DNA of 64,000 nucleotides from Pyruvatibacter sp. HU-CL02332 (GCF_040362765.1 NZ_BAABWK010000001.1:1031501-1095500); one strand, 5' to 3'; counted from the stretch's first letter, positions 24,972 to 35,077 are shown. The notes: generated from the letters alone by a model not told the origin. A program made the numbers and translations.

Positions 24972-25931
24972 CTACTGCTCGTCGTCGCCGGGCTTCGCGT
25001 GGCGTCCAAAATCCGGCACCGCTGAATCCTGACCAGCATCAATGATGCCGCGTCGAATGTCCCGCGTCCGGGTAAACAGAGTGAACAGCGCATCGCCGTC
25101 TCCCCAGCGGATTGCTCGCTGTAGGGCCGACAGGTCTTCCGCAAAGCGTCCAAGCATCTCCAGCACGGCTTCGCGGTTGTTCAAAAAGATGTCCCGCCAC
25201 ATGGTCGGGTCGGACGCAGCAATACGCGTGAAGTCACGAAAACCACCAGCGGAATACTTGATGACATCAGACTGGGTCACCGTCTCAAGGTCTGCGGCTG
25301 TGCCCACAATGTTGTAGGCGATCAGATGCGGAAGGTGGCTTGTGATGGCCAGCACCAGATCATGATGGTGCGGGTCCATGAAATCCACGTCGCTGCCACA
25401 GCCACGCCAGAACTGCGCCAGCTTTTCAACCTCTGCGCGGTCCGCCACATGGGCCACATCATCCTCTGCCGCCCCAATGGGCGTCAGAATGCACCAGCGC
25501 CCATCAAACAGTTCCGCAAAGCCCGCGTCCGGCCCGGACTGCTCAGTCCCCGCAATCGGATGGCCCGGCACAAAGTGAACCCCATCAGGAATATGCGGAC
25601 TGACATCCCGCACCACCGCCGACTTGACCGACCCAACATCGGTTACGATGGCGCCTTGTGCCAGCACCGGCGCAATCGTTTCAGCAAGAGCAGCAAACGC
25701 CCCGACGGGGGCGGCCAGCACAATCAGGTCCGCACGCTTGGCTGCGTCTTCAGCGGTCTCGCAAACCTCGTCGCAGAACCCAAGTTCGCGGGCCCGCGCG
25801 CGGGTTTCAGGTGACCGCGCAAAGCCTGCGATATTTTTTGCAAGCCCACCGCGACGCACCGCATGGGCAAGAGATGCCCCAAGCAGCCCAAGCCCTAGAA
25901 TGGCCACACGCTCAAACAGCGGTTCACTCAT
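24972..25931 (-). CDS. tyrA: Prephenate (or arogenate) dehydrogenase
   Basis: The 319-residue enzyme has an N-terminal NAD(P)-binding motif, [15 protein letters not shown], and the catalytic-region segments [10 protein letters not shown] and [15 protein letters not shown] helical C-terminal domain follows. It oxidatively decarboxylates prephenate or arogenate in tyrosine synthesis. It overlaps hisC by four bases (ATGA), and chorismate mutase lies upstream of both, making a co-directional aromatic/histidine group. Whether prephenate or arogenate is preferred cannot be read from the sequence. Confidence 0.88.
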   Translation of the reverse strand: MSEPLFERVAILGLGLLGASLAHAVRRGGLAKNIAGFARSPETRARARELGFCDEVCETAEDAAKRADLIVLAAPVGAFAALAETIAPVLAQGAIVTDVGSVKSAVVRDVSPHIPDGVHFVPGHPIAGTEQSGPDAGFAELFDGRWCILTPIGAAEDDVAHVADRAEVEKLAQFWRGCGSDVDFMDPHHHDLVLAITSHLPHLIAYNIVGTAADLETVTQSDVIKYSAGGFRDFTRIAASDPTMWRDIFLNNREAVLEMLGRFAEDLSALQRAIRWGDGDALFTLFTRTRDIRRGIIDAGQDSAVPDFGRHAKPGDDEQ

Positions 25932-27031
25932 GAAGATGCACTCCCTGCCATAAAGTCAGTGAGCGCAGCCACAACCAGCTCGTTCTGCTCCGCCAGACCA
26001 ATGGTCATGCGCAGGCAGTCGGGCAGCTTGTAAGAGGCCGTACCGCGCAGGATCAGACCGCGCTCGCGCAGGAACGCATCTGCCGCCTCAGCTGTCTTTC
26101 CATCTTCGCCGGAAAACCGCAGCAACAGAAAATTCGCCACCGCCGGCACAACTTCAATGCCAATGGCCGTGAACTGGCCGGTCAGCTTCTCAAGCCACTC
26201 CTGATTGTGCGCAACCGACTTGGCCACGTGCCCCGTGTCCTCGATCGCAGCCATGGCGGCCGCCTGCGCAGGTGCGCTCACATTGAACGGTCCGCGCACA
26301 CGGTTCATGGCATCCACAACCGTTTCAGGCCCGTAGAGCCACCCCACGCGCAAGGCCGCCAGCCCGTGTACCTTTGAGAACGTGCGCGTCATCACCACGT
26401 TGGGCGATGTCGCCACAAGTTCGAGGCCCGCCTCATAGTCATTGCGCTGCACATATTCCGCATACGCCGCATCCATGATCAGCAACACATTGCCGGGCAG
26501 CCCAGCCTGCAGCCGCTTTACTTCGTCGATGGGAATGTATGTCCCCGTTGGATTGTTCGGGTTGGCCACAAAGACCATGCGCGTGCGATCCGTCACGGCA
26601 GCCAGAATGGCATCCACGTCTGTGGTCAGTCCGCTTTCGGTCACTTCCACGGGCACGCCACCGGCGGCTTGAGTTGCAATGCGATAGACCGCAAAGCCGT
26701 GCTCCGTGTGAATGGCTTCATCGCCCTTGCCCAAAAAGGCCTGCGCCAACAGGTGAAACAGCTCGTCTGATCCATTGCCACACACAATGCGTGACGCATC
26801 CAGCCCATAGCGCTTGGCAATGGCACCCCGAAGGCCGCCATACCCACCGTCGGGATAAATCTCCATGGACTGCGCTGCCTCAAGATAGGCCTTGCGTGCT
26901 TCAGGGCTTGGCCCCAGCGGTGTTTCGTTTGCAGAAAGTTTGATCGCGGTATCACGCCCGGCGATTTTTGCTTCGCCTGCCTTGTAAGGGGTGATCCCCT
27001 CAATACCGTCGCGCGGTGTAATCTCACCCAT
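25928..27031 (-). CDS. hisC: Histidinol-phosphate aminotransferase
   Basis: The 367-residue fold-type I PLP enzyme has [15 protein letters not shown] and the PLP lysine in [17 protein letters not shown], with a C-terminal VANFLLLRF segment. In alphaproteobacteria, HisC paralogues next to tyrA often act on aromatic amino acids as well as histidinol phosphate. That dual role is likely here, sitting between chorismate mutase and tyrA. The ATG at 27031 is preferred because AAGGA lies 7-8 bases before it; a frame start at 27076 lacks this. Confidence 0.88.
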   Translation of the reverse strand: MGEITPRDGIEGITPYKAGEAKIAGRDTAIKLSANETPLGPSPEARKAYLEAAQSMEIYPDGGYGGLRGAIAKRYGLDASRIVCGNGSDELFHLLAQAFLGKGDEAIHTEHGFAVYRIATQAAGGVPVEVTESGLTTDVDAILAAVTDRTRMVFVANPNNPTGTYIPIDEVKRLQAGLPGNVLLIMDAAYAEYVQRNDYEAGLELVATSPNVVMTRTFSKVHGLAALRVGWLYGPETVVDAMNRVRGPFNVSAPAQAAAMAAIEDTGHVAKSVAHNQEWLEKLTGQFTAIGIEVVPAVANFLLLRFSGEDGKTAEAADAFLRERGLILRGTASYKLPDCLRMTIGLAEQNELVVAALTDFMAGSASS

Positions 27032-27120
27032 CGCGTTATTCCTTGAAAAAATGTCTTGTCGTCTGCCCGGCTTCAACGTGTCGCCCGCCCGAAGTGCCGT
27101 CCCCTTTTCACCAGTCTGGC

Positions 27121-28089
27121 TCAGAGGCCGATTGGCACCGGATAACCGCCAACCGGATAGGTCTCTCCGAACGGGCCGCCATGGCGTGTATCCATCAGGC
27201 TGAGCCGCTCATCGTCACCTTCAATGTGACCATCAATCGCGATCAGATGAAGTTGAGGCGCACCGGCGCCCTTGTCCGTTTCAGGACCCGCATGGGGGTC
27301 ATCAGCAAAAGCAAGACGCCACGCGGACAGCCCGGCTTTTTCAAAAGCGGCGCCGCAAATATCAGGGCTGACAAAGCCCGAAGATGTGGAAACAACCAAA
27401 GTGATGTCATCGCCGGACGGGTTGCGCGGCGCTTTCGCCACCACAACTGCGCGCGGACCATCGCCGGCGAGATACCGCCGACGTACCGGCGCATCGCCTT
27501 CAGCTGCCACAACAAAAGGCAGCGCTGCCACAATGCTTGGTGACCCCTCGGCCCGGTTGAGCAAGGTCCACCAGGGTGCATCCCCGGGCTTTGCCCCGCG
27601 CTGACCATTTTCAGGTGCTGGCAGCACCGCCACCCCTGCTGAGCCGTCCGCGACCTGGCGCACCGCATTGCGGGCATCCTCAGCCACTGTCACTGGAATG
27701 CTGGACCCAAATTGCTGCCTGGCGAGGTCAAACCGCTGCACCGCACCGTCACCGCCGGCAATCGTCGCCGCAAAAGGCGCCTGAATGGCCGTCATGGCCG
27801 CAATCAGCTCGTGCCAGAGGTCAGCCACCGACATGAATGGCAAAGGACCTTTGTGGCGGGCCACAAGACGCCGCAGCATCTGGGCCTCACGCTCGATGCG
27901 GATGGGGCTGGCAGATAGAAGTGCAGGCCCCTTGGCCGCAGCCACCTGGCCCACAACTTCAGCCCGCGCCATCAGCAAATCGTGGATTTCGTCGTCAATC
28001 CGGTCAATTTCCACGCGCGCAGCAGCAAGGTCCGTGACTTTATCAGTCTCGACCGTTTCAGCAGGCGGGGTTTTTGTCGACGCGGACAT
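27121..28089 (-). CDS. Chorismate mutase with C-terminal extra domain
   Basis: The first 90 or so residues form an AroQ-type chorismate mutase helix bundle: [20 protein letters not shown], then VAAAKG and a later [10 protein letters not shown] with the expected arginines. The remaining 220 residues are an additional domain seen in alphaproteobacterial versions. It looks prephenate-dehydratase-like in length but I see no clear TRF catalytic motif. The enzyme turns chorismate into prephenate for phenylalanine and tyrosine. The order of this gene, hisC and tyrA fits an aromatic operon. The role of the C-terminal domain is uncertain. Confidence 0.75.
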   Translation of the reverse strand: MSASTKTPPAETVETDKVTDLAAARVEIDRIDDEIHDLLMARAEVVGQVAAAKGPALLSASPIRIEREAQMLRRLVARHKGPLPFMSVADLWHELIAAMTAIQAPFAATIAGGDGAVQRFDLARQQFGSSIPVTVAEDARNAVRQVADGSAGVAVLPAPENGQRGAKPGDAPWWTLLNRAEGSPSIVAALPFVVAAEGDAPVRRRYLAGDGPRAVVVAKAPRNPSGDDITLVVSTSSGFVSPDICGAAFEKAGLSAWRLAFADDPHAGPETDKGAGAPQLHLIAIDGHIEGDDERLSLMDTRHGGPFGETYPVGGYPVPIGL

Positions 28090-28326
28090 CGGGTGATTTC
28101 AACTCTTGGCCAGGGCGGGAAGCGCGTATCAATAGGGCGTGCGGGGTCGAAAATCAAAAAAAACCGCCCTTCATCCTGCCTGTCTGTGAATTAATCTGTT
28201 TACCGCCCGTATCTCCCGCCCATTGACAGACCCCGCCCGGCTTTCCTAGCTACCTGCCCGCATTTTGTGATGCAGCCCGGCTTTGCACACCCAAGGGGTG
28301 CTGAAACGGCTGCTTGCCGCTATTAC
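28090..28326 (+). promoter_or_regulatory. metX leader with nested stem-loops
   Basis: This divergent gap contains a structured segment just before metX. GCAGCC (about 28272) can pair with GGCTGC (about 28309). Inside it an imperfect GCACACCC/GGGGTGC hairpin can form, and CGGC/GCCG beyond. Methionine genes are often riboswitch-controlled, but I find no match to the SAM-I or SAM-II cores. A leader regulatory RNA is possible but unproven; the same bases are also open in the metX frame. Confidence 0.3.
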
Positions 28327-29523
28327 ATGGCGACCATGACGAACGCTGAGACCAGTTTTGACGCTGAAGGGGCCGCATCCGGCGCCCAAAGCCATGTCCA
28401 CGTCTTTGGACCCGACCAGCCGCTCAGGCTGGACGGTGGCGTGGACCTGACGCCGTTTGAAATCGCCTACCAGACCTATGGCGAGCTGAACGCGGACAAA
28501 TCGAACGCTGTTCTCATCACCCACGCGCTTACCGGCGACCAGCACGCCGCCAATGCCCACCCCTCCACGGGCAAGGCCGGCTGGTGGAACCATATGGTGG
28601 GGCCGGGCCGTCCGATTGATACGGACAAGTACTTTGTCATCTGCCAGAACGTGGTCGGCGGCTGTCTGGGCACAACCGGCCCGACCGCCATCAATCCGGC
28701 CACCAATGAGCCCTATGGACTCAACTTCCCGGTCATCACCATCGGCGACATGGTGCGGGCGCAGGCCATGCTTGTTGAAGCACTGGGCATTGAACAGCTG
28801 TTCTGTGTTGCGGGCGGCTCCATGGGCGGCATGCAGGTGCTCGAGTGGTGCGCCTCGTTCCCTGAGCGCGTCTTCAGTGCCATCCCCATTGCCACCGCCG
28901 CGCGGCATTCTGCTCAGAACATCGCGTTCCATGAAGTGGGACGTCAGGCCATCATGGCTGACCCCAACTGGCAAAGCGGCAACTACAATGCACACGACAG
29001 CTACCCCTCCAAGGGTTTGGCTGTTGCGCGCATGGCTGCACACATCACCTATCTGTCGGAAGCAGCCCTGCACAGAAAGTTCGGCCGCAACCTGCAGGAC
29101 CGCGAAAGCGTCACCTATGGCTTCGAGGCGGACTTCCAGATCGAGAGCTATCTACGCCACCAGGGGTTCACCTTCGTGGATCGCTTTGACGCGAACGCCT
29201 ATCTCTTCATTACGCGCGCCATGGATTACTTCGACCTCGCCGCCGACCATGCCCGCCGCAACGGGCTTGAAAGCGGCACGCTGGCCGATGCCTTCCGCGG
29301 GACAACAACGCGGTTCTGTGTGGCATCGTTTACCAGCGACTGGCTGTATCCAACGTCAGAGAGCCGCCAGATCGTCCACGCGCTCAACGCTGTGGCAGCC
29401 AATGTGAGCTTTGTCGAAATCGAAAGCGACAAGGGCCACGATGCCTTCCTGCTGGATGAGCCGGAGCTCTTTGCCACCATTTCCGGCTTCATCGGCGCGT
29501 CTGCACGCGCACGCGGTTTATAG
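28327..29523 (+). CDS. metX: Homoserine O-acetyltransferase (MetX type)
   Basis: The 398-residue alpha/beta hydrolase-fold acyltransferase has nucleophile Ser165 in [13 protein letters not shown]. It also has the early motifs [12 protein letters not shown] and [10 protein letters not shown], and a C-terminal [11 protein letters not shown] with the histidine. It activates homoserine by acylation, the first committed step to methionine. Family members can use acetyl- or succinyl-CoA, and the donor cannot be settled here. ATGs at 28327 and 28336 are equally plausible. metW follows 14 bases after the stop, the standard MetX-MetW pairing. Confidence 0.9.
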   Translation: MATMTNAETSFDAEGAASGAQSHVHVFGPDQPLRLDGGVDLTPFEIAYQTYGELNADKSNAVLITHALTGDQHAANAHPSTGKAGWWNHMVGPGRPIDTDKYFVICQNVVGGCLGTTGPTAINPATNEPYGLNFPVITIGDMVRAQAMLVEALGIEQLFCVAGGSMGGMQVLEWCASFPERVFSAIPIATAARHSAQNIAFHEVGRQAIMADPNWQSGNYNAHDSYPSKGLAVARMAAHITYLSEAALHRKFGRNLQDRESVTYGFEADFQIESYLRHQGFTFVDRFDANAYLFITRAMDYFDLAADHARRNGLESGTLADAFRGTTTRFCVASFTSDWLYPTSESRQIVHALNAVAANVSFVEIESDKGHDAFLLDEPELFATISGFIGASARARGL

Positions 29524-29537
29524 GGGAGGACGCACAC

Positions 29538-30185
29538 ATGGCTGCCGCAATGCCCGCCCCGCCCCGCGCTACCCGCGCCGACCTTGCCCGCATCGCCGAG
29601 CTTGTGAGCCACGGTGCCCGTGTGCTCGACATCGGCTGTGGCGACGGACAATTGCTGGAGATCATGCGCGATGAACGCGGCGTTGATGGTCGCGGCATAG
29701 AATTGTCACAGACCGGCGTGAATGCCTGTGTGTCCCGTGGTCTGTCAGTCATTCAGGGTGACGCCGACACTGACCTTGCGGACTATCCCGACCGCGCATT
29801 TGATTTCGTGATCCTGTCGCAGACCATTCAGGCCACGCAGAACCCGCGCGAGGTAATGACGCAGATGATGCGCATTGGCCGGCGGGTCATCGTGTCATTC
29901 CCCAATTTCGGTCACTGGAAAGTCCGGACCCATGTCGCCCTGCGCGGCCGCATGCCGGTCACGTCGTCGCTGGGGTATGAGTGGTGGGAAACGCCCAACA
30001 TTCATCTGTGTACCCTCACAGATTTTACAGCCTTGTGTGATCTGCTGGGCGCGGACGTTGAGCGCACCATCACCCTGGGCAGCATGTTCGGCGGCTCAGC
30101 TGCCGTCCGGACACAAAAAGGCCCGCCCGGCTGGTGGGCAAACCTCACCGCCGAACAGGCCATTTTCGTGCTGGACTGCCAGTAA
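29538..30185 (+). CDS. metW: Methionine biosynthesis protein MetW
   Basis: The 215-residue protein has a class I SAM-methyltransferase-like fold with motif I VLDIGCGDGQLLE and the MetW landmarks SFPNFGHWKVR and YEWWETPNIHLCT. In organisms with this gene pair MetW forms a complex with MetX and supports methionine synthesis. GGGGAGGA just upstream is a strong ribosome site. A short stem, ACTGC/GCAGT, followed by five T at 30175-30199 may end the metX-metW transcript. Confidence 0.9.
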   Translation: MAAAMPAPPRATRADLARIAELVSHGARVLDIGCGDGQLLEIMRDERGVDGRGIELSQTGVNACVSRGLSVIQGDADTDLADYPDRAFDFVILSQTIQATQNPREVMTQMMRIGRRVIVSFPNFGHWKVRTHVALRGRMPVTSSLGYEWWETPNIHLCTLTDFTALCDLLGADVERTITLGSMFGGSAAVRTQKGPPGWWANLTAEQAIFVLDCQ

Positions 30186-30202
30186 AAAGCAGTTTTTGGG
30201 GT

Positions 30203-30547
30203 TTAGCCTGCGATGGCTTCCGCGCCGGTTTCACCGGTACGAATACGCATGGCTGCCTGAAGATCGCTGATGAAAATCTTGCCGTCACCAATCTTGCCCG
30301 TCTTGGCGGCACCGGCAATGGCCTCCGCCACCTTGTCTGCCATCGCGTCATCGCACGCCACATCGACGCGCACCTTCGGCACAAGCTGCACCACATATTC
30401 AGCGCCACGGTAAATCTCGGTCTGGCCTTTCTGGCGGCCATAGCCCTTTACTTCGGTGACGGTCAGCCCCTGAATGCCAATGCCGGACATGGCCGTCAGA
30501 ACTTCGTCGATCCGTGATGGTTTGATGATTGCTGTGACCATACGCAT
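30203..30547 (-). CDS. Nitrogen regulatory protein P-II
   Basis: The 114-residue signalling protein has the PII T-loop GRQKGQTEIYRGAEY, with uridylylation-site Tyr51 in place. The C-terminal GKIGDGKIFIS loop contacts ATP and 2-oxoglutarate. It reports carbon/nitrogen status to targets such as glutamine synthetase adenylyltransferase, NtrB or AmtB. Neither glnA nor amtB is next to it, so GlnB and GlnK cannot be told apart by context. MRMVTAIIKP at 30547 is the standard start; the frame reaches 30589. It converges on metW. Confidence 0.9.
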   Translation of the reverse strand: MRMVTAIIKPSRIDEVLTAMSGIGIQGLTVTEVKGYGRQKGQTEIYRGAEYVVQLVPKVRVDVACDDAMADKVAEAIAGAAKTGKIGDGKIFISDLQAAMRIRTGETGAEAIAG

Positions 30548-30664
30548 GGCTGTGTGCTCCCCAAGAGGCTGTTTCCTGACCGGGTCCATGTTCGCTGTGA
30601 CATGCCCGGCGTTCTTTTTCAGATATTAGCCTAAGCGCGGGCATGAAACGGGGCAAGCACCCGA

Positions 30665-31426
30665 TCACTCGTCAACAGCAGCATCCATCCATACGTCGCG
30701 GGCAGGTGCAGGTGCTCTCACCGGCGCCACCAAAGGCAAGCGACGTCGGGCCCGCTCGCGATGGCCGGTCGGTGCATAAATCTGCTTGGTGGCTTCCACC
30801 AAAATCACACCGGAGAAACGAGGCCACAGCGTCGCCCCCAATCGCTCCCACGCAATGGCTGACCGCAGAAACATTCGCCAGCCAACGGGTGGCATATAGA
30901 GCGCAGACGACCATTCAACCGGCGTGAACATGGCATTGCGCAACAGCGACACGAGCTGCCCCCGCGAGAATGGCTGGCCGCTTCCAAAGGGTGACCCTTC
31001 CCCGCGGGCCCACATGCCCCGCCGGTTCGGTGCGACAATCAAGATCCGTCCACCGGGAGCAAGCACGCGCCATGCTTCGCGCAAGGCAGGCCGCAGCTGG
31101 TCCGCCCCTTCCAGGTGATGCACCAGCAGCAACCGGTCAACGGAGGAATCGGAAAGCGGCAGACAGACTTCATCCACAAGGCCGGTCAGGAACTTGCCGT
31201 CCCTTGGCCAGTGCAAGACACCCTGCTGAGCGGGCATCAAAGCCGCAACGCGCGTCGCTTCATCTCGAAACATGCCCAGATACGGTGTCGCGTACCCCAG
31301 ACCGACAACGCTCATGCCAGACACATTGGGCCAGCACGCCCGCACGGCCCGGCCCACAAGCCGCCGCGCAACACGCCCAAGCGGTCGCCCATAAAAGTCT
31401 CGCAGATCAACGACATCCAGATGCAT
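30665..31426 (-). CDS. Class I SAM-dependent methyltransferase
   Basis: The 253-residue protein has a SAM-binding-like N-terminus around SGMSVVGLGYATPYLG. LLLVHHLEGADQLRPALREA and VLAPGGRILIVAPNRRGMW are the post-motif II/III pattern of Methyltransf_11-type enzymes. The C-terminal tail is basic. In alphaproteobacteria such a gene is commonly beside the glyoxalase II gene, as here in divergent orientation. The substrate is unknown. Confidence 0.7.
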   Translation of the reverse strand: MHLDVVDLRDFYGRPLGRVARRLVGRAVRACWPNVSGMSVVGLGYATPYLGMFRDEATRVAALMPAQQGVLHWPRDGKFLTGLVDEVCLPLSDSSVDRLLLVHHLEGADQLRPALREAWRVLAPGGRILIVAPNRRGMWARGEGSPFGSGQPFSRGQLVSLLRNAMFTPVEWSSALYMPPVGWRMFLRSAIAWERLGATLWPRFSGVILVEATKQIYAPTGHRERARRRLPLVAPVRAPAPARDVWMDAAVDE

Positions 31427-31554
31427 AAGTCCATGCTAGCAGCAAGATGTTACGGGGTCTTTGATGATCCGCCGGTCTACGCAACCAATCCTGCAAAAAG
31501 TGTGTGGCAATATGCCGGGTCGCCGCCAGGCCTCACCTGTTGGACGCTATCTGG

Positions 31555-31989
31555 ATGATGATTGCATACACGCTCATGTCGCTGCTCATCCTGATTGCCC
31601 TCATCCACGCCTATTGGGGACTTGGCGGCCGGTGGCCGGGCACCGATGACACCAGCTTTGTGGAACACGTGGTCGGGCGCACCAAAGACATGCAGCCGCC
31701 CCCACCCTTGGCCTGCTTTGGGGTGTCAGCAGCCCTTGTCATGGCCACCAGCCTGGTCGCAACGAAAGCCGGACTTGTCTCCATTGCGCCAGTGCCGCTG
31801 CTTGCCATTGATGTTGCCTTCTGGGGAGCCGCCTGTGTCTTCGCCCTGCGCGGCATCGGCGGATACATTCCCGCCGCCATGGCCTATGCTCGCGACACAC
31901 CCTTCCATCGCCTCAATCGGCTCTATTACTCACCCCTGTGCCTGATTATTGCAGCGGGATTTGTGCAGATCGGCCGCGCTGCCAATTGA
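31555..31989 (+). CDS. DUF3995 membrane protein
   Basis: The 144-residue protein has four hydrophobic segments. HAYWGLGGRWPG near the N-terminus and HRLNRLYYSPLCL near the C-terminus are the pattern I associate with DUF3995. Function is unknown. The tandem ATGs at 31555 and 31558 begin just before the first helix. It precedes gloB by 86 bases in the same direction. Confidence 0.65.
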   Translation: MMIAYTLMSLLILIALIHAYWGLGGRWPGTDDTSFVEHVVGRTKDMQPPPPLACFGVSAALVMATSLVATKAGLVSIAPVPLLAIDVAFWGAACVFALRGIGGYIPAAMAYARDTPFHRLNRLYYSPLCLIIAAGFVQIGRAAN

Positions 31990-32075
31990 ACCGTGTGACT
32001 GTGCGTCCTACTGTGCGGATCAAATCCCAATCGCCTGAAGCCGGCCCCCGGTCCCAGCATACGACGGAGCGTCAG

Positions 32076-32846
32076 ATGTCCGATCTCATCGTCCACCAGA
32101 TCCCCTGCCTCAGTGACAATTACGGCTATCTGCTGCACTCACAGAAAACCGGTGAAACAGCCACCATCGACACGCCGGAAGTGGAACCCATTCTCAAGGC
32201 GCTGGACGAAAAAGGCTGGCGGCTGACCCACATCCTCAACACTCACCATCACTTCGACCACGCTGGCGGCAACCGGGACATCAAAACCCGCACTGGCTGC
32301 ACGGTCATTGGGCCAAAAGACGAAGCCGACAAAATCCCCGGCATTGATCGCGCGGTCGGCGATGGCGACACGATCGAATTCGGCGGCGGTGTGGCTCAGG
32401 TGCTGGGCGTGCCGGGGCACACGGCTGGCCACATTGCCTTCAGTTTTCCCGACGAGAAGATTGCCTTTGTCGGCGATACGCTCTTCGCCCTTGGCTGCGG
32501 TCGCCTGTTTGAAGGCACGCCGCAGCAAATGTGGACCAGCCTGCAAAAGCTGATCGCCCTGCCTGACGAAACCATCGTCTATTGCGCACACGAGTACACA
32601 CAGGCCAATGCAAAGTTCGCGCTCTCCGTCGAGCCGGATAATGCAGACCTGCAGGCCCGCTCCCGCGAGATTGATGAACTGCGCCGCAAAGGAACACCAA
32701 CCGTTCCCACGACCATCGGCCTGGAAAAAGCCACCAACCCGTTCCTGCGTCCAGCCAGCGACGACCTGCAACGCACCATCGGTCTGGAAGGCGCAAACCT
32801 TGTGGATGTCTTTGCCAAGACCCGTGAACTAAAAGACAATTTCTAA
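32076..32846 (+). CDS. gloB: Hydroxyacylglutathione hydrolase (glyoxalase II)
   Basis: The 256-residue metallo-beta-lactamase-fold enzyme hydrolyses S-lactoylglutathione to lactate and glutathione, completing methylglyoxal detoxification. The metal motif THHHFDHAGG fits HxHxDH. GHTAGHIAF and FVGDTLFALGCGRLFEG supply further ligands, and YCAHEYTQAN is family-specific. GGAG before the ATG at 32076 fixes the start; the open frame begins earlier at 31938 without support. A cupin gene follows after 17 bases. Confidence 0.92.
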   Translation: MSDLIVHQIPCLSDNYGYLLHSQKTGETATIDTPEVEPILKALDEKGWRLTHILNTHHHFDHAGGNRDIKTRTGCTVIGPKDEADKIPGIDRAVGDGDTIEFGGGVAQVLGVPGHTAGHIAFSFPDEKIAFVGDTLFALGCGRLFEGTPQQMWTSLQKLIALPDETIVYCAHEYTQANAKFALSVEPDNADLQARSREIDELRRKGTPTVPTTIGLEKATNPFLRPASDDLQRTIGLEGANLVDVFAKTRELKDNF

Positions 32847-32863
32847 AGGCGTCGCGCACATCC

Positions 32864-33301
32864 ATGGACGCCAAAAGCATCATTGCCACCCTCGACCTGC
32901 AGCCCCACCCGGAAGGCGGCTACTTCAGGGAAACCTTCCGCGATCCCGCAGGTGGAGACCGGGGGCACTCGACCGCCATCTACTACCTGCTGGAAGCAGG
33001 CGACCTGTCACACTGGCATCGCGTGCTCGATGCGGTCGAAGTCTGGCACTGGTACGCCGGCGGCCCTCTGGCCTTGACCCTGTCACCGGACGGTCACGAC
33101 GCAGAAGCATTTCGCCTGGGGCCGGAACTTACGGCCGGCCAGCGCCCGCAGGTCATCGTCCCCGCCGGCCACTGGCAAACCGCTGAAAGCCTCGGCGAAT
33201 GGACCCTGTGCGGCTGCACGGTCGCACCGGGCTTTGAGTTTGCGACCTTCGAGATGGCCCCCGCCGACTGGCGCCCGGTCCCACGCACCCACGGCAGCTG
33301 A
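32864..33301 (+). CDS. Cupin, DUF985 family
   Basis: The 145-residue single-domain cupin begins with LQPHPEGGYFRETFRD. It continues STAIYYLLEAGDLSHWHRV and EVWHWYAGGPL, the DUF985 pattern with the metal-type histidines. A WTLCGCTVAPGFEF segment closes the barrel. Related plant and yeast proteins are linked to carbohydrate metabolism but the reaction is not established. It is likely co-transcribed with gloB. Confidence 0.8.
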   Translation: MDAKSIIATLDLQPHPEGGYFRETFRDPAGGDRGHSTAIYYLLEAGDLSHWHRVLDAVEVWHWYAGGPLALTLSPDGHDAEAFRLGPELTAGQRPQVIVPAGHWQTAESLGEWTLCGCTVAPGFEFATFEMAPADWRPVPRTHGS

Positions 33302-33392
33302 CAAAACCGTCATCTCCCCGGTTAACCCTGCCGACTCACACCTTCAGTCCTGATGCGCTATAGTCCACGTGGGGATTTGGGGGCGCTTACTC

Positions 33393-34382
33393 ATGTTGCA
33401 CAGACATCTGCTGCGCGCTGCACTTGTTGCAGCACCACTTGCAGCATCTTTGGCTGCGGCTTTCTTGCCAACGCTGGCGATCAGTGCGCCACTGCAAAAG
33501 CCCACAGGCATCAACTGCCCCCACAACCCCAATGCCATGGGCAGCGCCCGCACCATCGAGGTGGATACGCGCGGCGGCCCCGACCTTGGCACCATGCAAT
33601 ATGCCCGCACAGTCCCCGTCGGTCCCAAGGAATTGGTGCTGACCTTCGACGATGGTCCGAACCCGGATCACACACCGAAGATACTGGATGCCCTCGACAG
33701 GCACTGCATCAAGGCAACCTTCTTCATGGTCGGGCGCTACGCCAAGCTGCATCCCGAGATCGTGAAAGACGTGTGGCGGCGCGGCCATACCGTCGCCAGT
33801 CACACCTGGTCACACCCCATCCTCTCCAGGATGTCCTACTACAACAGCGTCCGGCAGATTGATCGCGGAACGGATGCGATTGAAGCAGCTCTGGTCGGCG
33901 CAACCGACGCCAACGGCATCAAGGCGGAAGTCGCACCGTTTTTCCGTTTCCCCGGGCTCAATCACACCAAGCGCCTGCGCAACTATCTCAGCAAAAAGAA
34001 CGTGGCGATCTTCTCCTGCGACATCGGCACCGATGACTGGCGCCGCATATCGCCGCGCACCCTCTACAAGCGCGCTCTTCGGATGATTGCGTCGAAGGGC
34101 TCCGGGGTGGTGATCTTTCACGACACCCACTACCGCACGTCCTACATGCTGCCACAGATCCTCGATGAACTGGCCCGACGCGGATACACAACCGTCCACA
34201 TGGTGCCCAAGGGAGATGCAAGGCACATGGCCGCCCAGGCTCGTGCAGCCGAGGTTCATGCAGAACTTGCTATTGAACCCACAATGCCAATGCCGCCTGC
34301 ACAGGCGTTCCCAGGCACCTCAACTACGCCAGAAAGTGTCGCCGAAGCATCACACTCCCTGCGGCCCACTGTGGCAAACTAA
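33393..34382 (+). CDS. Secreted polysaccharide deacetylase (NodB homology domain)
   Basis: The 329-residue protein has a signal peptide (about residues 1-33) and a carbohydrate esterase family 4 domain. Motif 1, TFDDGPNPDHT, supplies the catalytic Asp and metal Asp. Motif 2, SHTWSHP, supplies the metal histidines, and FRFPG is motif 3. Such enzymes remove N- or O-acetyl groups from peptidoglycan, chitin-like or capsule glycans in the periplasm. The C-terminal 50 residues are alanine- and proline-rich. The ATG at 33393 is preferred to a GTG at 33369 because it directly begins the basic signal start. Confidence 0.8.
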   Translation: MLHRHLLRAALVAAPLAASLAAAFLPTLAISAPLQKPTGINCPHNPNAMGSARTIEVDTRGGPDLGTMQYARTVPVGPKELVLTFDDGPNPDHTPKILDALDRHCIKATFFMVGRYAKLHPEIVKDVWRRGHTVASHTWSHPILSRMSYYNSVRQIDRGTDAIEAALVGATDANGIKAEVAPFFRFPGLNHTKRLRNYLSKKNVAIFSCDIGTDDWRRISPRTLYKRALRMIASKGSGVVIFHDTHYRTSYMLPQILDELARRGYTTVHMVPKGDARHMAAQARAAEVHAELAIEPTMPMPPAQAFPGTSTTPESVAEASHSLRPTVAN

Positions 34383-34411
34383 CCTCCGGACACCTCCTGA
34401 AGAGCAACACC

Positions 34412-35077
34412 ATGACCACTCGGCGTACCTTCCTGAAATCATCCGCAGCCGCGGCCGTCGCCACAACCAGCCTTGTGGCAGCGCCGGCCATCCTGCGCGC
34501 TGAAGCGCCCTACAAGCGCACCCTGCGCATGCAGAGCCTCAACTCCGGTGAAAAGCTGACCACCACCTACTGGGCCGATGGTGAATATCAAAAAGGTGCC
34601 TTCCAGCGCATTTCCTGGTTCATGCGCGATCTGCGCACCAACACCACAACGCAGATGTCACCGGCCTTGATGGATCTCTTGTGGGATATTGATCAGCTGA
34701 CGTCATCCTCCAAGCCCATCTACACAATGTCGGCCTTCCGCTCCGAGCGCACCAATGCGTGGCTTGCTGCCCGCTCTACGTCCGTGGATCCGGGCTCCTT
34801 CCACAGGCTTGGGATGGCCATCGACATTACCCAGGAATTCGGCGACCCCCACGCGGTCTATCGCGCGGCCCGCAAACTCAACCGAGGTGGCGCTGGCTAC
34901 TACCCCACACGCACCCCCTATGTGCATGTGGATGTTGGCCCCGTGGACAGCTGGGTACATCCGGCAATCGGCCGCCGTGATCGCGACGCTGAGTACGAAG
35001 CGCAACTTGCTGCGGAAAAAGCAGCGGATGCACCTGCCGAAACGCCACCAGAAACGCCAGACAGTTCCAATTCGTGA
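34412..35077 (+). CDS. DUF882 (YcbK-like, peptidase M15-type) protein with Tat signal
   Basis: The 221-residue protein begins TTRRTFLKSSAAAA, a twin-arginine signal followed by a hydrophobic stretch. The mature domain contains SAFRSERTN, SFHRLGMAIDI and YVHVDVG, matching the zinc ligands of M15-type LD-carboxypeptidase folds. Proteins of this group act on peptidoglycan stem peptides in the periplasm, though many are uncharacterised. It follows the deacetylase gene by 29 bases, and the two may be a cell-wall-modifying pair. Confidence 0.8.
   Translation: MTTRRTFLKSSAAAAVATTSLVAAPAILRAEAPYKRTLRMQSLNSGEKLTTTYWADGEYQKGAFQRISWFMRDLRTNTTTQMSPALMDLLWDIDQLTSSSKPIYTMSAFRSERTNAWLAARSTSVDPGSFHRLGMAIDITQEFGDPHAVYRAARKLNRGGAGYYPTRTPYVHVDVGPVDSWVHPAIGRRDRDAEYEAQLAAEKAADAPAETPPETPDSSNS

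Noticed and set aside
28090-28326. SAM-I or SAM-II riboswitch before metX
   Set aside because: I looked for the conserved cores of both and found neither; only a generic stem-loop set is present, reported separately with low confidence.
28246-29073. 275-codon leftward frame opposite metX
   Set aside because: It overlaps a certain metX gene and shows no domain; the coding signal belongs to the plus strand.
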